Assembly (NCBI GenBank): GCA_000695325.1
Contig: AVPN01000815.1
Location: forward strand, 5,678 to 36,029
DNA: 30,352 nt
Reading direction: 5' to 3'
From: Pleurobrachia bachei
Taxonomy: Eukaryota > Ctenophora > Tentaculata > Cydippida > Pleurobrachiidae
The translations under genes and the position numbers were made by a program. The notes below the pieces were generated by a model. It had not been told where the DNA came from, made no database searches, and worked only from the letters and a program-made list of their open reading frames with translations. Below, in pieces: positions 1-8,459 of this stretch; position 1 is the stretch's first letter, and each line of letters opens with the position of its first letter.

Positions 1-11
1 CGGAGGGGCGA

Positions 12-72
12 TTGTGACTTGTCACCGCGTGGTTTGCGCTGTGTCGAGGCGCCGCGCGGTGACAAGTCACAA
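12..72. repeat. Perfect 18-base inverted repeat (hairpin)
   Basis: Bases 12-29 and 55-72 are perfect reverse complements, separated by a 25-base GC-rich loop. Each arm also contains a short palindrome (GTGAC-TT-GTCAC). It lies about 285 bases upstream of the IFT88 start, at the edge of the window. It could be the end of a small inverted-repeat transposon or a promoter-proximal hairpin. Nothing to its left is visible, so the choice stays open. Confidence 0.75.
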
Positions 73-356
73 CTTTATTAGGGATCCCTATGTCAGACGT
101 CATCAGCTGTAACAACAATGAAAATGAAAGTGTATTTGTATAGATTTTGATCAACGTAAAAAAGTTGCGAACACGAAGAAACACAAAAATTTCCCCTTTT
201 TTCAACCGTTTTTTAGCGTTCCGTGGCTCGGGCGCCCCTTTCCGACTACCCTTGCATTTATAATGAGCTGACTGTACCATTTTAAAGTGATGATACCAAG
301 TAAAAACAATCAAGGATCCTTAAAGAGATAATTTCTAACAAAATTGTGTTTTAGGC
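73..356 (+). promoter_or_regulatory. IFT88 upstream region and probable 5' UTR
   Basis: This AT-rich stretch carries an ACGTCA half-site resembling a CRE near position 97. Immediately before the IFT88 ATG is a TTTTAG that looks like a 3' splice acceptor, so a non-coding first exon or a trans-spliced leader may join two bases before the start codon. No clear TATA box and no RFX X-box were found here, although IFT genes of many animals carry an X-box. The splice reading is an inference from the motif alone. Confidence 0.4.
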
Positions 357-2798
357 ATGGCTGATTTAGACATTTATTCGGGGTTTGATGAGGTGAACGA
401 CCTGAGCCAGCTGCAGAACGAAGAGGTTTTTCAAGAAGCTGTAAAAACAAGCTATGGACAACGTAGAGGACCTCTTGTTGTCCCCGCTACTCGGGGTGGG
501 GCTGGGTTTGGGGCCAAAAAGCCACCTCCAACGACCGCCATGAGGGGTGTTTTGGGTTCCCGGAGGGGCACTGCATTACGAGTAGGTGAAGACGGTGGTA
601 CTGCCAGGCCCATTTCAGCCATTAATGCTGCTGGATTCACTGCAGGCGGATCCAAGGCTACGATCGGGGCTGCATCTTTCCGATCTGCAACCGGGGAGAC
701 GAAGCTGGAGGAGACGCCGGAGCAGACGATCAAAAAGATGGAACGAGAGATTATGGACCTTCTTGATGAGAGTTCATTCGCCCTGGAAAACAAGCAACAC
801 AAGCAGGCTCTTGAGAAGGCAAATAAGGCTGTAACAAAGGAGAAAATTTTGCAGCGTCACCGAGATTTACAGGGATTTGCTGAACAAACCTACCTTGACC
901 TCACTTACTCGGTCTACTTCAACTCAGGAAATGTTTTTGAAGCTTGTGAAATGTACCAAGAAGCTCAATCTGCATACATGTCCATTATCAAGAATAAGGC
1001 GTTCAGTAACGCTGGGAGGTTTAGGGTCAACTTGGGTAACATACTGCTGAAGCAGGGCAAATACACTGAGGCAATTCGTATGTACAGGAGGGCTCTTGAT
1101 CAAATTCCTGAAACGCACACCTATATGAGGATCAAGATTCTGAAAAATATTGGAATCAGTTTCATCAAGATGAGTCCTCCTCAATATTCAGATGCCATCG
1201 TGTCCTTCGAGCACATCATGAAGACCAAAGCTGATTTCAAAACTGCCTTCAACCTGACCCTATCTTACTACGCAATCGGGGACTCTGACAAGATGAAGAA
1301 GGCCTTCCATCGGCTCCTAGCAGTTCCCATTGAGGGGATGGAGGACGAGGACCGATATCTCCAATACGGAGAAGACCCTCATTCCTCCCTCGTCATGGAG
1401 GCGATCAAGGATGACGAACTCCGGAAGATTGAACGGGGCAAACGTCGTTATGCGGAAAAGTGTATCATCCAGGCTGCGAAACTGATTGCACCCGTGATCG
1501 AGAACTCGGAGGCGCTTGGATTTGACTGGTGTGTGGATTGTGTGAGGGATTCCCAGCACACTGAACTGGCCAGTGAGTTGGAGATCAACAAGGCTATCAT
1601 GTACCTGAGACAGAAGGATTTCCAGAAAGCTGTTGAGGCTCTGAAAGTGTTCGAGAAGAAAGATAGCAAGATCGCATCTACAGCTGCGAACAACCTGTCC
1701 TTCCTGTACTACCTGAAAGGAGAGAATAAGGAAGCTGAAAAGTATGCGGATCAGGCTATTGAGAGTGATAGATACAACCCATACGCACTTGTCAACCGAG
1801 GCAACATCCATTTCAAGGCCGGGGAGCTTGAAAAGGCCCGGGATTACTACCAAGAATCACTATCTATTGAGTCGGGATGTGCCGAGGCTTTGTACAATCT
1901 GGGTCTAACTTATAAGACGATGAGCAACATTGAGGGTGCGTTAGAGTGTTTTGAGAAACTCCATGCCATTCTGAACAATTGCCCAGAGGTTATTTACCAA
2001 ATAGCAATCCTGTATGACATGAAACAGGACGTTCAGCAGAGTATGGATTGGTTTATGCACCTGATAACGATTGTCCCCACTGACCCTGGGATCTTGTCTA
2101 GTATTGGTGCTATTTACGATCAGGATAGCGATAGATCCCAGGCATTCCAATACTTCCTCGAATCCCATAAATACTTCCCCTCTGATATTAGCACCATTTC
2201 GTGGCTCGGTGCGTTTTATGTTGACGGCCAGTTCCATGAGAAAGCGATCCAATATTTTGAGAAGGCCTCCTTGATTGAGCCCCAGGAGGTTAAGTGGCAG
2301 TTAATGATAGCAAGTTGCTACAGACGCAGTGGTAACTATCAACAGTCTCTCGTTACCTACAAGAAAATCCACCTGAAGTTCCCTGAAAACGTTGAATGTC
2401 TCAAGTTCCTGGTTCGGATTTGTAGTGATCTAGGTTTGAAGGAGGCCAACGAGTATGCGAATAAGTTGAAAAAGGCGGAAAAGGCTAAGGAGTTGCGGGA
2501 TCAAAGGCGTGATAATAGTGGTCGTCGGAGTGGGAGACAGAGGGGAAGTGGGGGTAGCGAGAGATCAAGTGCCCGGAACTCTCGGCAGAACTCAGGTACA
2601 CGCCGAACTGAGGACCAAACTGCACCAGCTGCTGCACCAAGAGATACTGCCAGTGGGAGAAAGAAGGCGGTAGATGCTACGTATAGCGATCCGATAGGGG
2701 AACTGCCGCCTCGACCTAGGACCGCTGCCAGAACCAGGGTAATGGATGATGATGAATTTGGGGATGAGGAACTCGGAGATGACCTTCTTCCCGAGTAA
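357..2798 (+). CDS. IFT88: Intraflagellar transport protein 88 (IFT88), intronless
   Basis: This 813-residue TPR protein is IFT88, a core subunit of the IFT-B complex that carries cargo into cilia and is needed to build them. It aligns by eye along its whole length with vertebrate IFT88: an N-terminal stretch with LDIYSGFDEVN and a Gly/Arg-rich region to about residue 120, then TPR repeats from about residue 190 (AYMSIIKNKAFSNAGRF, AEKYADQAIESDRYNPYALV, FHEKAIQYFEKASLIEP), then a basic Arg/Ser-rich tail from about 690. It ends in the near-invariant acidic motif DEELGDDLLPE. Length is close to the human protein (about 830). The start has G at -3 and +4 and fits the family N-terminus. The whole gene is one exon, unusual for an animal IFT88. 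A second copy lacking the first 122 or so codons lies downstream. Confidence 0.97.
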   Translation: MADLDIYSGFDEVNDLSQLQNEEVFQEAVKTSYGQRRGPLVVPATRGGAGFGAKKPPPTTAMRGVLGSRRGTALRVGEDGGTARPISAINAAGFTAGGSKATIGAASFRSATGETKLEETPEQTIKKMEREIMDLLDESSFALENKQHKQALEKANKAVTKEKILQRHRDLQGFAEQTYLDLTYSVYFNSGNVFEACEMYQEAQSAYMSIIKNKAFSNAGRFRVNLGNILLKQGKYTEAIRMYRRALDQIPETHTYMRIKILKNIGISFIKMSPPQYSDAIVSFEHIMKTKADFKTAFNLTLSYYAIGDSDKMKKAFHRLLAVPIEGMEDEDRYLQYGEDPHSSLVMEAIKDDELRKIERGKRRYAEKCIIQAAKLIAPVIENSEALGFDWCVDCVRDSQHTELASELEINKAIMYLRQKDFQKAVEALKVFEKKDSKIASTAANNLSFLYYLKGENKEAEKYADQAIESDRYNPYALVNRGNIHFKAGELEKARDYYQESLSIESGCAEALYNLGLTYKTMSNIEGALECFEKLHAILNNCPEVIYQIAILYDMKQDVQQSMDWFMHLITIVPTDPGILSSIGAIYDQDSDRSQAFQYFLESHKYFPSDISTISWLGAFYVDGQFHEKAIQYFEKASLIEPQEVKWQLMIASCYRRSGNYQQSLVTYKKIHLKFPENVECLKFLVRICSDLGLKEANEYANKLKKAEKAKELRDQRRDNSGRRSGRQRGSGGSERSSARNSRQNSGTRRTEDQTAPAAAPRDTASGRKKAVDATYSDPIGELPPRPRTAARTRVMDDDEFGDEELGDDLLPE

Positions 2799-2866
2799 GT
2801 TCATGATCTCGGAGATGACCTTCTCCCGGAGTAAATTGGGGAACTTGGAGATAATCGTCTTCCCGA
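2771..2866 (+). repeat. 36-base tandem repeat of the IFT88 C-terminal codons across the stop
   Basis: The stretch encoding LGDDLLPE-stop recurs at 2771, 2807 and 2843, exactly 36 bases apart. The first unit is the true end of IFT88; the other two lie after the stop and are progressively diverged. The second IFT88 copy has only two units, at 6031 and 6067, so the repeat number differs between copies. Confidence 0.75.
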
Positions 2867-3112
2867 CTTCTTTTAGACTGCGATATAGTGTGTGTGAGGC
2901 GATAAAAGATAAATTACTCGTGTAAAAAGTGTAACTAAAGATTCACCTTTCAAAATTATACTATTTTCGTTTCTCAGATTGTTTGTATTTCCTTATCTCC
3001 TACTCCAACACCCCATGAATCTTAACCCCATTTTCCTAGTTCTTCAGTCTCCACAAAGCCCTCTCCGGCTCTCCCCTTACCTATATCACAACCCTATCTC
3101 ACCTTTATAGCG
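2867..3112 (+). other. IFT88-EML intergenic spacer
   Basis: About 250 bases of pyrimidine-rich spacer, probably the IFT88 3' UTR and EML 5' UTR. A diverged copy lies at 6090-6406. No AATAAA signal was seen and no RNA gene is evident. The short distance suggests closely packed transcription units. Confidence 0.5.
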
Positions 3113-6058
3113 ATGGTCGGTGCCCCACCGCGGGCCCAACTTCGCCTCGACTGGATATATGGGTACCGGGGCCACCAATGCCGCAACAACGTCTACTACC
3201 TTGCTACCGGGGAGATCGTCTACTTCGTGGCAGCAGCAGCTGTAATCTATCATCCTATCAAGAAGTCTCAGCGGTACTTTATAGAGCACACTGATGATAT
3301 CATCTCCCTGGCCCTTCATCCTGATCTGAAGACGGTGGCGACGGGAGAAGTTGGGAGTAGCCCCCTGATTTGTGTCTGGGATAGCACCACTCTGTCCATC
3401 ACTTCCCTGTTGTCTGGGCACCATACCGCAGGGGTTACCGCACTGGATTTCAGTTCTAGTGGCAATCTTCTGGGGTCAGTGGATCTGGCGACTAAGTGCA
3501 CGGTGTGTGTTTATGATTGGAAGAAGGGAAAGTTACTCGCTTCTCACACTGCCCACTCTGAGCGGGTTTTTGATGTTAAATTCAGGCCTGATGATGACAG
3601 TAGTCTAGTTTCTTGTGGTGTAAAGCACATCAGCTTCTGGAAACATTGTGGAAATGCGTTGAGGATAAAAGTGGGGAAAGTAGCTGGAAAGGGAGGTGCG
3701 GGTGGAGAGGTTCAGAGCCAGATGTGTCTCGTGTTTGGATCTGAAGGGAAGTGCTTTTCTGGAACACTTTCAGGTTTGTCTAATTCATGTCATGATTACA
3801 GAATTTAGTAACTTATCGTGTACCCTAACCTCTCAAACTCCCCTCCCCAATACCTCTCCCTCCATTTATTATTCTAACCCCAATAGTCAATACCTCCCAC
3901 TAATTTCACTTCTAACCCAAATACCCCTCCCCATCTAGGTGACATCTACCAGTGGAGTGATGGAGAGCTAACATCAATCGTATCAACGATCAAAAAGATG
4001 GAACGAGAGATTATGGACCTTCTTGATGAGAGTTCTTTTGCCCTGGAAAACAAGCAACACAAGCAAGCTCTAGAGAAGGCAAACAAGGCTGTAACAAAGG
4101 AGAAAATTTTACAGCGTCACCGAGATTTACAGGGCTTTGCAGAACAAACTTACCTTGACCTCACTTACTCGGTTTACTTCAACTCAGGAAACGTTTTCGA
4201 AGCTTGTGAAATGTATCAAGAGGCCCAATCTGCGTACATGTCAATCATCAAGAACAAAGCGTTCAGTAACGCTGGGAGGTTTAGGGTGAACTTGGGTAAC
4301 ATACTGCTGAAACAGGGCAAGTACACTGAAGCTATCCGGATGTACAGGAGGGCTCTAGATCAAATTCCTGAAACACACACCTATATGAGGATCAAGATCC
4401 TGAAAAATATTGGAATCAGTTTCATCAAGATGAGTCCTCCCCAGTACTCAGATGCCATCGTGTCCTTCGAGCACATCATGAAAACCAAAGCGGACTTCAA
4501 AACTGCCTTCAACCTGACCTTATCTTACTACGCGATCGGGGACTCCGACAAGATGAAGAAGGCCTTTCATCGACTCCTAGCAGTTCCCATCGAGGGGATA
4601 GAGGACGAGGACAGGTATCTCCAATACGGAGAGGACCCTCATTCCTCTCTCGTTATGGAGGCGATCAAGGATGATGAACTCCGGAAGATTGAACGGGGCA
4701 AACGTCGCTATGCTGAAAAGTGTATCATCCAGGCTGCGAAACTGATTGCTCCTGTGATTGAGAACTCGGAGGCGCTTGGATTTGACTGGTGTGTGGATTG
4801 TGTGAGGGACTCTCAACACACTGAACTGGCCAGTGAGTTAGAGATCAATAAGGCTATCATGTACCTGAGACAAAAGGACTTCCAGAAAGCTGTTGAGGCT
4901 CTCAAAGTTTTCGAGAAAAAAGACAGCAAGATCGCATCGACCGCCGCGAACAACCTTTCCTTCCTCTACTACCTGAAAGGAGAGAACAAGGAAGCAGAGA
5001 AGTATGCGGATCAGGCTATTGAGAGTGACAGGTACAACCCATACGCTCTTGTTAACCGAGGCAACATCCACTTCAAGGCTGGGGAACTTGAAAAGGCGCG
5101 AGATTACTACCAAGAATCGCTATCTATTGAGTCGGGGTGTGCTGAGGCTCTGTACAATCTGGGCCTAACTTACAAGACCATGAGTAACATTGAGGGTGCG
5201 TTGGAGTGTTTCGAGAAACTCCATACCATTCTAAACAATTGTCCGGAGGTTATTTACCAAATAGCAATCCTGTATGACATGAAACAGGACGTTCAACAGA
5301 GTATGGATTGGTTTATGCACCTGATAACGATTGTCCCTACTGACCCTGGTATCCTGTCTAGTATCGGGGCTATATACGATCAGGATAGCGATAGATCCCA
5401 AGCATTCCAGTACTTCCTCGAATCCCACAAATACTTTCCCTCCGATATTAGCACCATTTCGTGGCTCGGAGCGTTTTATGTCGATGGCCAGTTCCATGAG
5501 AAAGCGATCCAGTACTTTGAGAAGGCCTCCCTGATTGAACCCCAGGAGGTCAAATGGCAGTTAATGATAGCAAGTTGCTACAGGCGCAGTGGTAACTACC
5601 AACAGTCTCTCGTTACTTACAAGAAGATCCACCTAAAGTTCCCTGAAAACGTTGAATGTCTCAAGTTCCTGGTCCGGATTTGTAGTGATCTGGGTTTGAA
5701 GGAGGCTAACGAATATGCGAATAAACTGAAAAAGGCGGAAAAGGCTAAGGAGTTACGGGATCAAAGGCGTGATAATAGTGGTCGGAGAAGTGGGAGACAA
5801 AGGGGAAGTGGGGGTAGCGAGAGATCAAGTGCTCGAAACTCCAGACAAAACTCAGGAACACGCCGAACTGAGGACCAATCTGCACCCGCTGCTGCACCAA
5901 GAGATACTGCTAGTGGGAGGAAGAAGGCGGTAGATGCTACGTATAGCGATCCGATAGGGGAACTGCCGCCTCGTCCCAGAACCGCTGCCCGGACCAGGGT
6001 GCTGGATGATGATGAATTTGGGGATGAGGAGCTTGGAGACGACCTTCTTCCTGAGTAA
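3113..6058 (+). CDS. Predicted EML::IFT88 chimeric reading frame (exons 3113-3773 and 3939-6058)
   Basis: Exon 1 (3113-3773) encodes the start of an EML5/6-type protein: LRLDWIYGYRGHQCRNN, then WD repeats including HTDDIISLALHPD and GVKHISFW. It ends in phase 1 at CAG|GT. The acceptor is CTAG at 3935-3938, and exon 2 reads GDIYQWSDGELTSIVS, the expected EML continuation. At 3984/3985 the sequence switches in frame to IFT88 (TIKKMEREIMDLLDE) and stays open to the IFT88 stop. The two exons total 2781 bases, or 926 codons plus stop. The product would join one partial EML propeller to all the IFT88 TPRs. No such natural protein is known to me. The frame is directly visible, but whether the junction exists in the genome is doubtful because the region bears assembly-fault signatures. 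Confidence 0.5.
3985..6058 (+). CDS. IFT88: IFT88 second copy, lacking the N-terminal 122 or so residues
   Basis: This segment encodes residues equivalent to about 123-813 of the first IFT88. Starting at the shared methionine at 3998 it is 686 residues long and differs from copy 1 at only four positions (a Met/Ile, an Ala/Thr, a Thr/Ser and a Met/Leu), while silent differences run at several per 60 bases. That pattern means both sequences evolved under strong protein constraint, as expected for two alleles of one functional gene or two active paralogues, not a dead copy. It has no start region of its own; upstream is EML exon 2 in the same frame. The acidic DEELGDDLLPE end is intact. Confidence 0.85.
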
Positions 6059-6406
6059 AGTGATGAACTTGGAGATGATCGTCTTCCCGGGCAAAATGAA
6101 TGTTCTTTTAGACTGTGTGTGAGGCGATATAAGAGATAAATTACTTGTGTAAAAAGTGTAACTAAAGATTCACCTTTCAAAATTATATTATTTCTCAGAT
6201 TGTGTGTACTTCCTTATCTCCCGACTCACACTCCAATACCCAACTAACGTTGATATACCTTCCTAGTTTCCCAGCTCTTCCATCTCCACTAAAAGATAAC
6301 CCATCTTCCCTACCATTTCACAACCCTACCTTACCTTAAGTCTCCATTAACCCCTATCCCACTACTGATGTCTATAATACAACTAAACCCTATCTCACCT
6401 ATAGCG

Positions 6407-7067
6407 ATGGTCGGCGCCCCACCGCGGGCCCAACTACGCCTCGACTGGATATATGGGTACAGGGGCCACCAGTGCCGCAACAACGTCTACTACCTCGCCA
6501 CCGGGGAGATCGTCTACTTCGTGGCAGCGGCAGCTGTAATCTATCATCCTATCAAGAAGTCTCAGCGGTATTTTATAGAGCACACTGATGATATCATCTC
6601 TCTTGCCCTGCACCCTGATCTGAAGACGGTGGCGACGGGAGAAGTTGGGAGTAGTGCTCTGATATGTGTTTGGGATAGTACCACTCTGTCCATCACGTCC
6701 CTGTTATCTGGTCACCATACCGCAGGGGTGACCGCACTGGATTTCAGTTCTAGTGGTAATCTCCTGGGGTCAGTGGATCTGGCGACCAAGTGCACGGTGT
6801 GTGTTTATGATTGGAAAAAGGGAAAGTTACTTGCGTCTCACACTGCCCACTCTGAACGGGTTTTTGATGTTAAATTCAGGCCTGATGATGATAGTAGCTT
6901 GGTTTCGTGTGGTGTAAAGCACATTAGTTTCTGGAAACATTGTGGAAATGCGCTGAGGATAAAAGTGGGGAAAGTAGCTGGAAAGGGAGGTGCGGGTGGA
7001 GAGGTTCAGAGTCAGATGTGTCTCGTGTTTGGATCTGAAGGGAAGTGCTTCTCTGGAACACTTTCAG
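6407..7067 (+). CDS. EML5/6-like protein, exon 1
   Basis: First coding exon (661 bases, ends phase 1 at CAG|GT) of an echinoderm-microtubule-associated-protein-like protein of the long EML5/EML6 class, which binds microtubules through HELP/TAPE WD propellers. It begins MVGAPPRAQLRLDWIYGYRG, matching the EML6 N-terminus, which lacks the coiled coil of EML1-4. It differs from the upstream copy (3113-3773) by one residue (SSALICVW against SSPLICVW). The ATG at 6407 is preferred to an upstream ATG at 6368 because the other copy starts at the equivalent codon. Confidence 0.9.
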
Positions 7068-7354
7068 GTTTGTTTAGTTTATGTTTTGATTACAGAATTT
7101 AGTTACCTATACCCTAACTAATAGTTAGGGTATAGGGTAGGTAACTAAATTGGGGATAACTAAAGATAGTCAGTAACTATCCTTAGTTACCCCCAATCAA
7201 TACCTCCCCCTAATTCACAAAGAGAAACAAGTTAGTTCAAGTTGGACAAAAACACCCTACCCTCTAACTTCATAGTCCCTACAACTCCACTTATTATTCT
7301 AACCCCATTACCTCCCCCTAATTCCACTTCTAACCCCAATACCTCTCCCCGATC
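7068..7354 (+). other. EML intron 1 (second copy) with two inserted hairpins
   Basis: Compared with intron 1 of the first copy (3774-3938), this intron carries extra sequence near its 5' end forming two adjacent inverted repeats: arms 7100-7120 with 7122-7147, and 7149-7170 with 7176-7197. The rest is C/T-rich. The 3' end as written has no acceptor AG because 7351-7354 belongs to a complemented block. Confidence 0.7.
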
Positions 7355-7400
7355 CACTGTAGATGGTCACCTCACTACCTCTCGATTGTAGTTAGCATAG
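7351..7400. other. 50-base straight-complement block 1
   Basis: Every base is the Watson-Crick complement, in the same left-to-right order, of 3935-3984 (50 of 50 by eye). Complementing it restores the CTAG acceptor and the coding for GDIYQWSDGELTSIVS in frame with the sequence from 7401. The flanks match the other copy directly, without complementing. Confidence 0.95.
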
Positions 7401-7581
7401 TGGTGCTCACACCGGCGCTGTGTTTGCCCTACACCGCTCCGCTGAAGGCATTGCCAGTGGGGGTAAAGATGCTATTATCAAACTGTGGAGTTACTCCCTG
7501 ACCCTAATCACCACGATAGATCTTTCTACCACTAACCTGGGTGCGGATAACTTGTGTCTTCGGGCGGTGTGTTGGTACCAG
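7355..7581 (+). CDS. EML5/6-like protein, exon 2 (first 46 bases corrupted)
   Basis: From 7401 the frame reads SGAHTGAVFALHRS, then GGKDAIIKLWSY and RAVCWYQ, the end of the first WD propeller as in EML6. It ends in phase 0 at CAG|GTAAAT. The first 46 bases are inside straight-complement block 1 and make no sense as written; their complement gives the expected residues. With the block complemented the exon is 227 bases, and its phase fits exons 1 and 3. Confidence 0.8.
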
Positions 7582-7702
7582 GTAAATGGTCACTGTATGT
7601 GCCACATTTCAATGTATTTTCATTACTATAGTGGGATATGGAAGTGAAGTTAGAGGAGTTGGCAGCGTCGCCAAAATCTTTATTATTTATCTTTGTCATC
7701 AG

Positions 7703-7850
7703 GATCATATTGTGGTAGGAACGAAGACCAGTTGCGTGATAGATGTTGATATCAAGGACAGGAGTAGACCTAGGATTCTTGTTAGTGGGCATAGTGAGGG
7801 GGAGATGTGGGCCCTTGCAACACATCCCAAGAAGGATATATTTGTTACAG
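7703..7850 (+). CDS. EML5/6-like protein, exon 3
   Basis: This 148-base exon follows acceptor TCATCAG and reads DHIVVGTKTSCVIDVDIKD, then GHSEGEMWALATHPKKDIFV. It corresponds to the start of the second propeller blade set of the first EML module (human EML6 has GHCEGELWALALHPKK). It should end in phase 1 after GTTACAG, but the donor is destroyed in the window because 7851-7900 is complemented; the complement starts GTGGGT, a good donor. Without that correction the frame would run on into the intron. Confidence 0.85.
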
Positions 7851-7900
7851 CACCCAGTACTTCATATATAAACACCGTGGATCGAGGTTTAATCCTGTTT
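7851..7900. other. 50-base straight-complement block 2
   Basis: Same-order complement of 9967-10016, 50 of 50 by eye. It sits at the intron 3 donor: as written CACCCA, complemented GTGGGT. From 7901 direct homology with 10017 onward resumes. Confidence 0.95.
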
Positions 7901-7918
7901 TTATTCAATAAGTAATTG

Positions 7919-7957
7919 ATAGCTAGGCCCAGTATATTATACCAGACCTAGCTATCG
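7919..7957. repeat. Imperfect inverted repeat in EML intron 3, also at 10028-10070
   Basis: GATAGCTAGGCC pairs imperfectly with GACCTAGCTATC across an AT-rich centre in both intron 3 copies. It is probably a small hairpin or the remnant of an inverted-repeat element, present before the copies diverged. Confidence 0.5.
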
Positions 7958-8018
7958 CTCGGTTACTATTTGAATTGGTTTGTTGTAACCATGGTTACAC
8001 TCCCTTTCTCACCCTCAG

Positions 8019-8249
8019 GTTCCGATGACTGTACAATTCGTGTGTGGGATGCCATCAAGCACTTCACCGTTTCCATATCAACAATGTCGGACGCGGTGCG
8101 ATCCCTTGCTTTCTCTCCCAACGGTCAGGAGTTGTGTGTAGGTCTCAAGAATGGAGATCTCGTGTTATTGGAGTTCCCCGCTATGAAGAAGATCGCTGAA
8201 CTCGTTGGGACTGGGCAAACTGTTCATGAGATAAAGTTCTCACCTAACG
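8019..8249 (+). CDS. EML5/6-like protein, exon 4 (first copy)
   Basis: A 231-base exon between acceptor CCCTCAG and donor G|GTACGT, phase 1 at both ends. It reads GSDDCTIRVWDAIKHFTVSI, then SLAFSPNGQELCVGLKNGDL and HEIKFSPNG: two WD blades with the EML-typical V(R/H)xLAFSPNG motif. An almost identical copy lies at 10134-10364. Confidence 0.85.
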
Positions 8250-8459
8250 GTACGTATGGGTAGCTACTTGTCCCTTGAATTGTGTGGCTCATACCACGCT
8301 CTGCGACCGTTTGGTAGATCAACCTGGCCCTTGTTGTCGGCGTGTGAAGCACGTCCCATGGGCTGCAAAGGCAATACAAAGGTTTTAGCGCTAACCTGAA
8401 TATTAAGGGTTACTCTCTATCACCAAGATAAAATGTCATCAGTCATCTCCCTTCCTCAG

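Larger units (their letters stand above)
725..7400 (+). repeat. Duplication A (725-3984 and 3985-7400)
   Basis: Head-to-tail direct repeat carrying IFT88 from codon 123, the spacer, EML exon 1, intron 1 and the start of EML exon 2. Copy 1 ends at 3984 inside exon 2; copy 2 starts at 3985 inside IFT88. The copies differ by several per cent, almost all at synonymous or non-coding sites. The last 50 bases of copy 2 (7351-7400) are the straight complement of the last 50 of copy 1. Confidence 0.9.

Noticed and set aside
6368-6406. Upstream ATG giving a 13-residue longer EML exon 1
   Set aside because: The extension is not shared with the first copy, which starts at the equivalent of 6407, and the 6407 start matches the EML6 N-terminus.
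7351-7400. Small local inversion explaining block 1
   Set aside because: The reverse complement of 7351-7400 does not align with 3935-3984; only the unreversed complement does, at every position.
7985-7998. 14-base palindrome GTAACCATGGTTAC in EML intron 3 as an RFX site
   Set aside because: Only the left half fits the RFX consensus, and the second intron copy has lost the outer bases.
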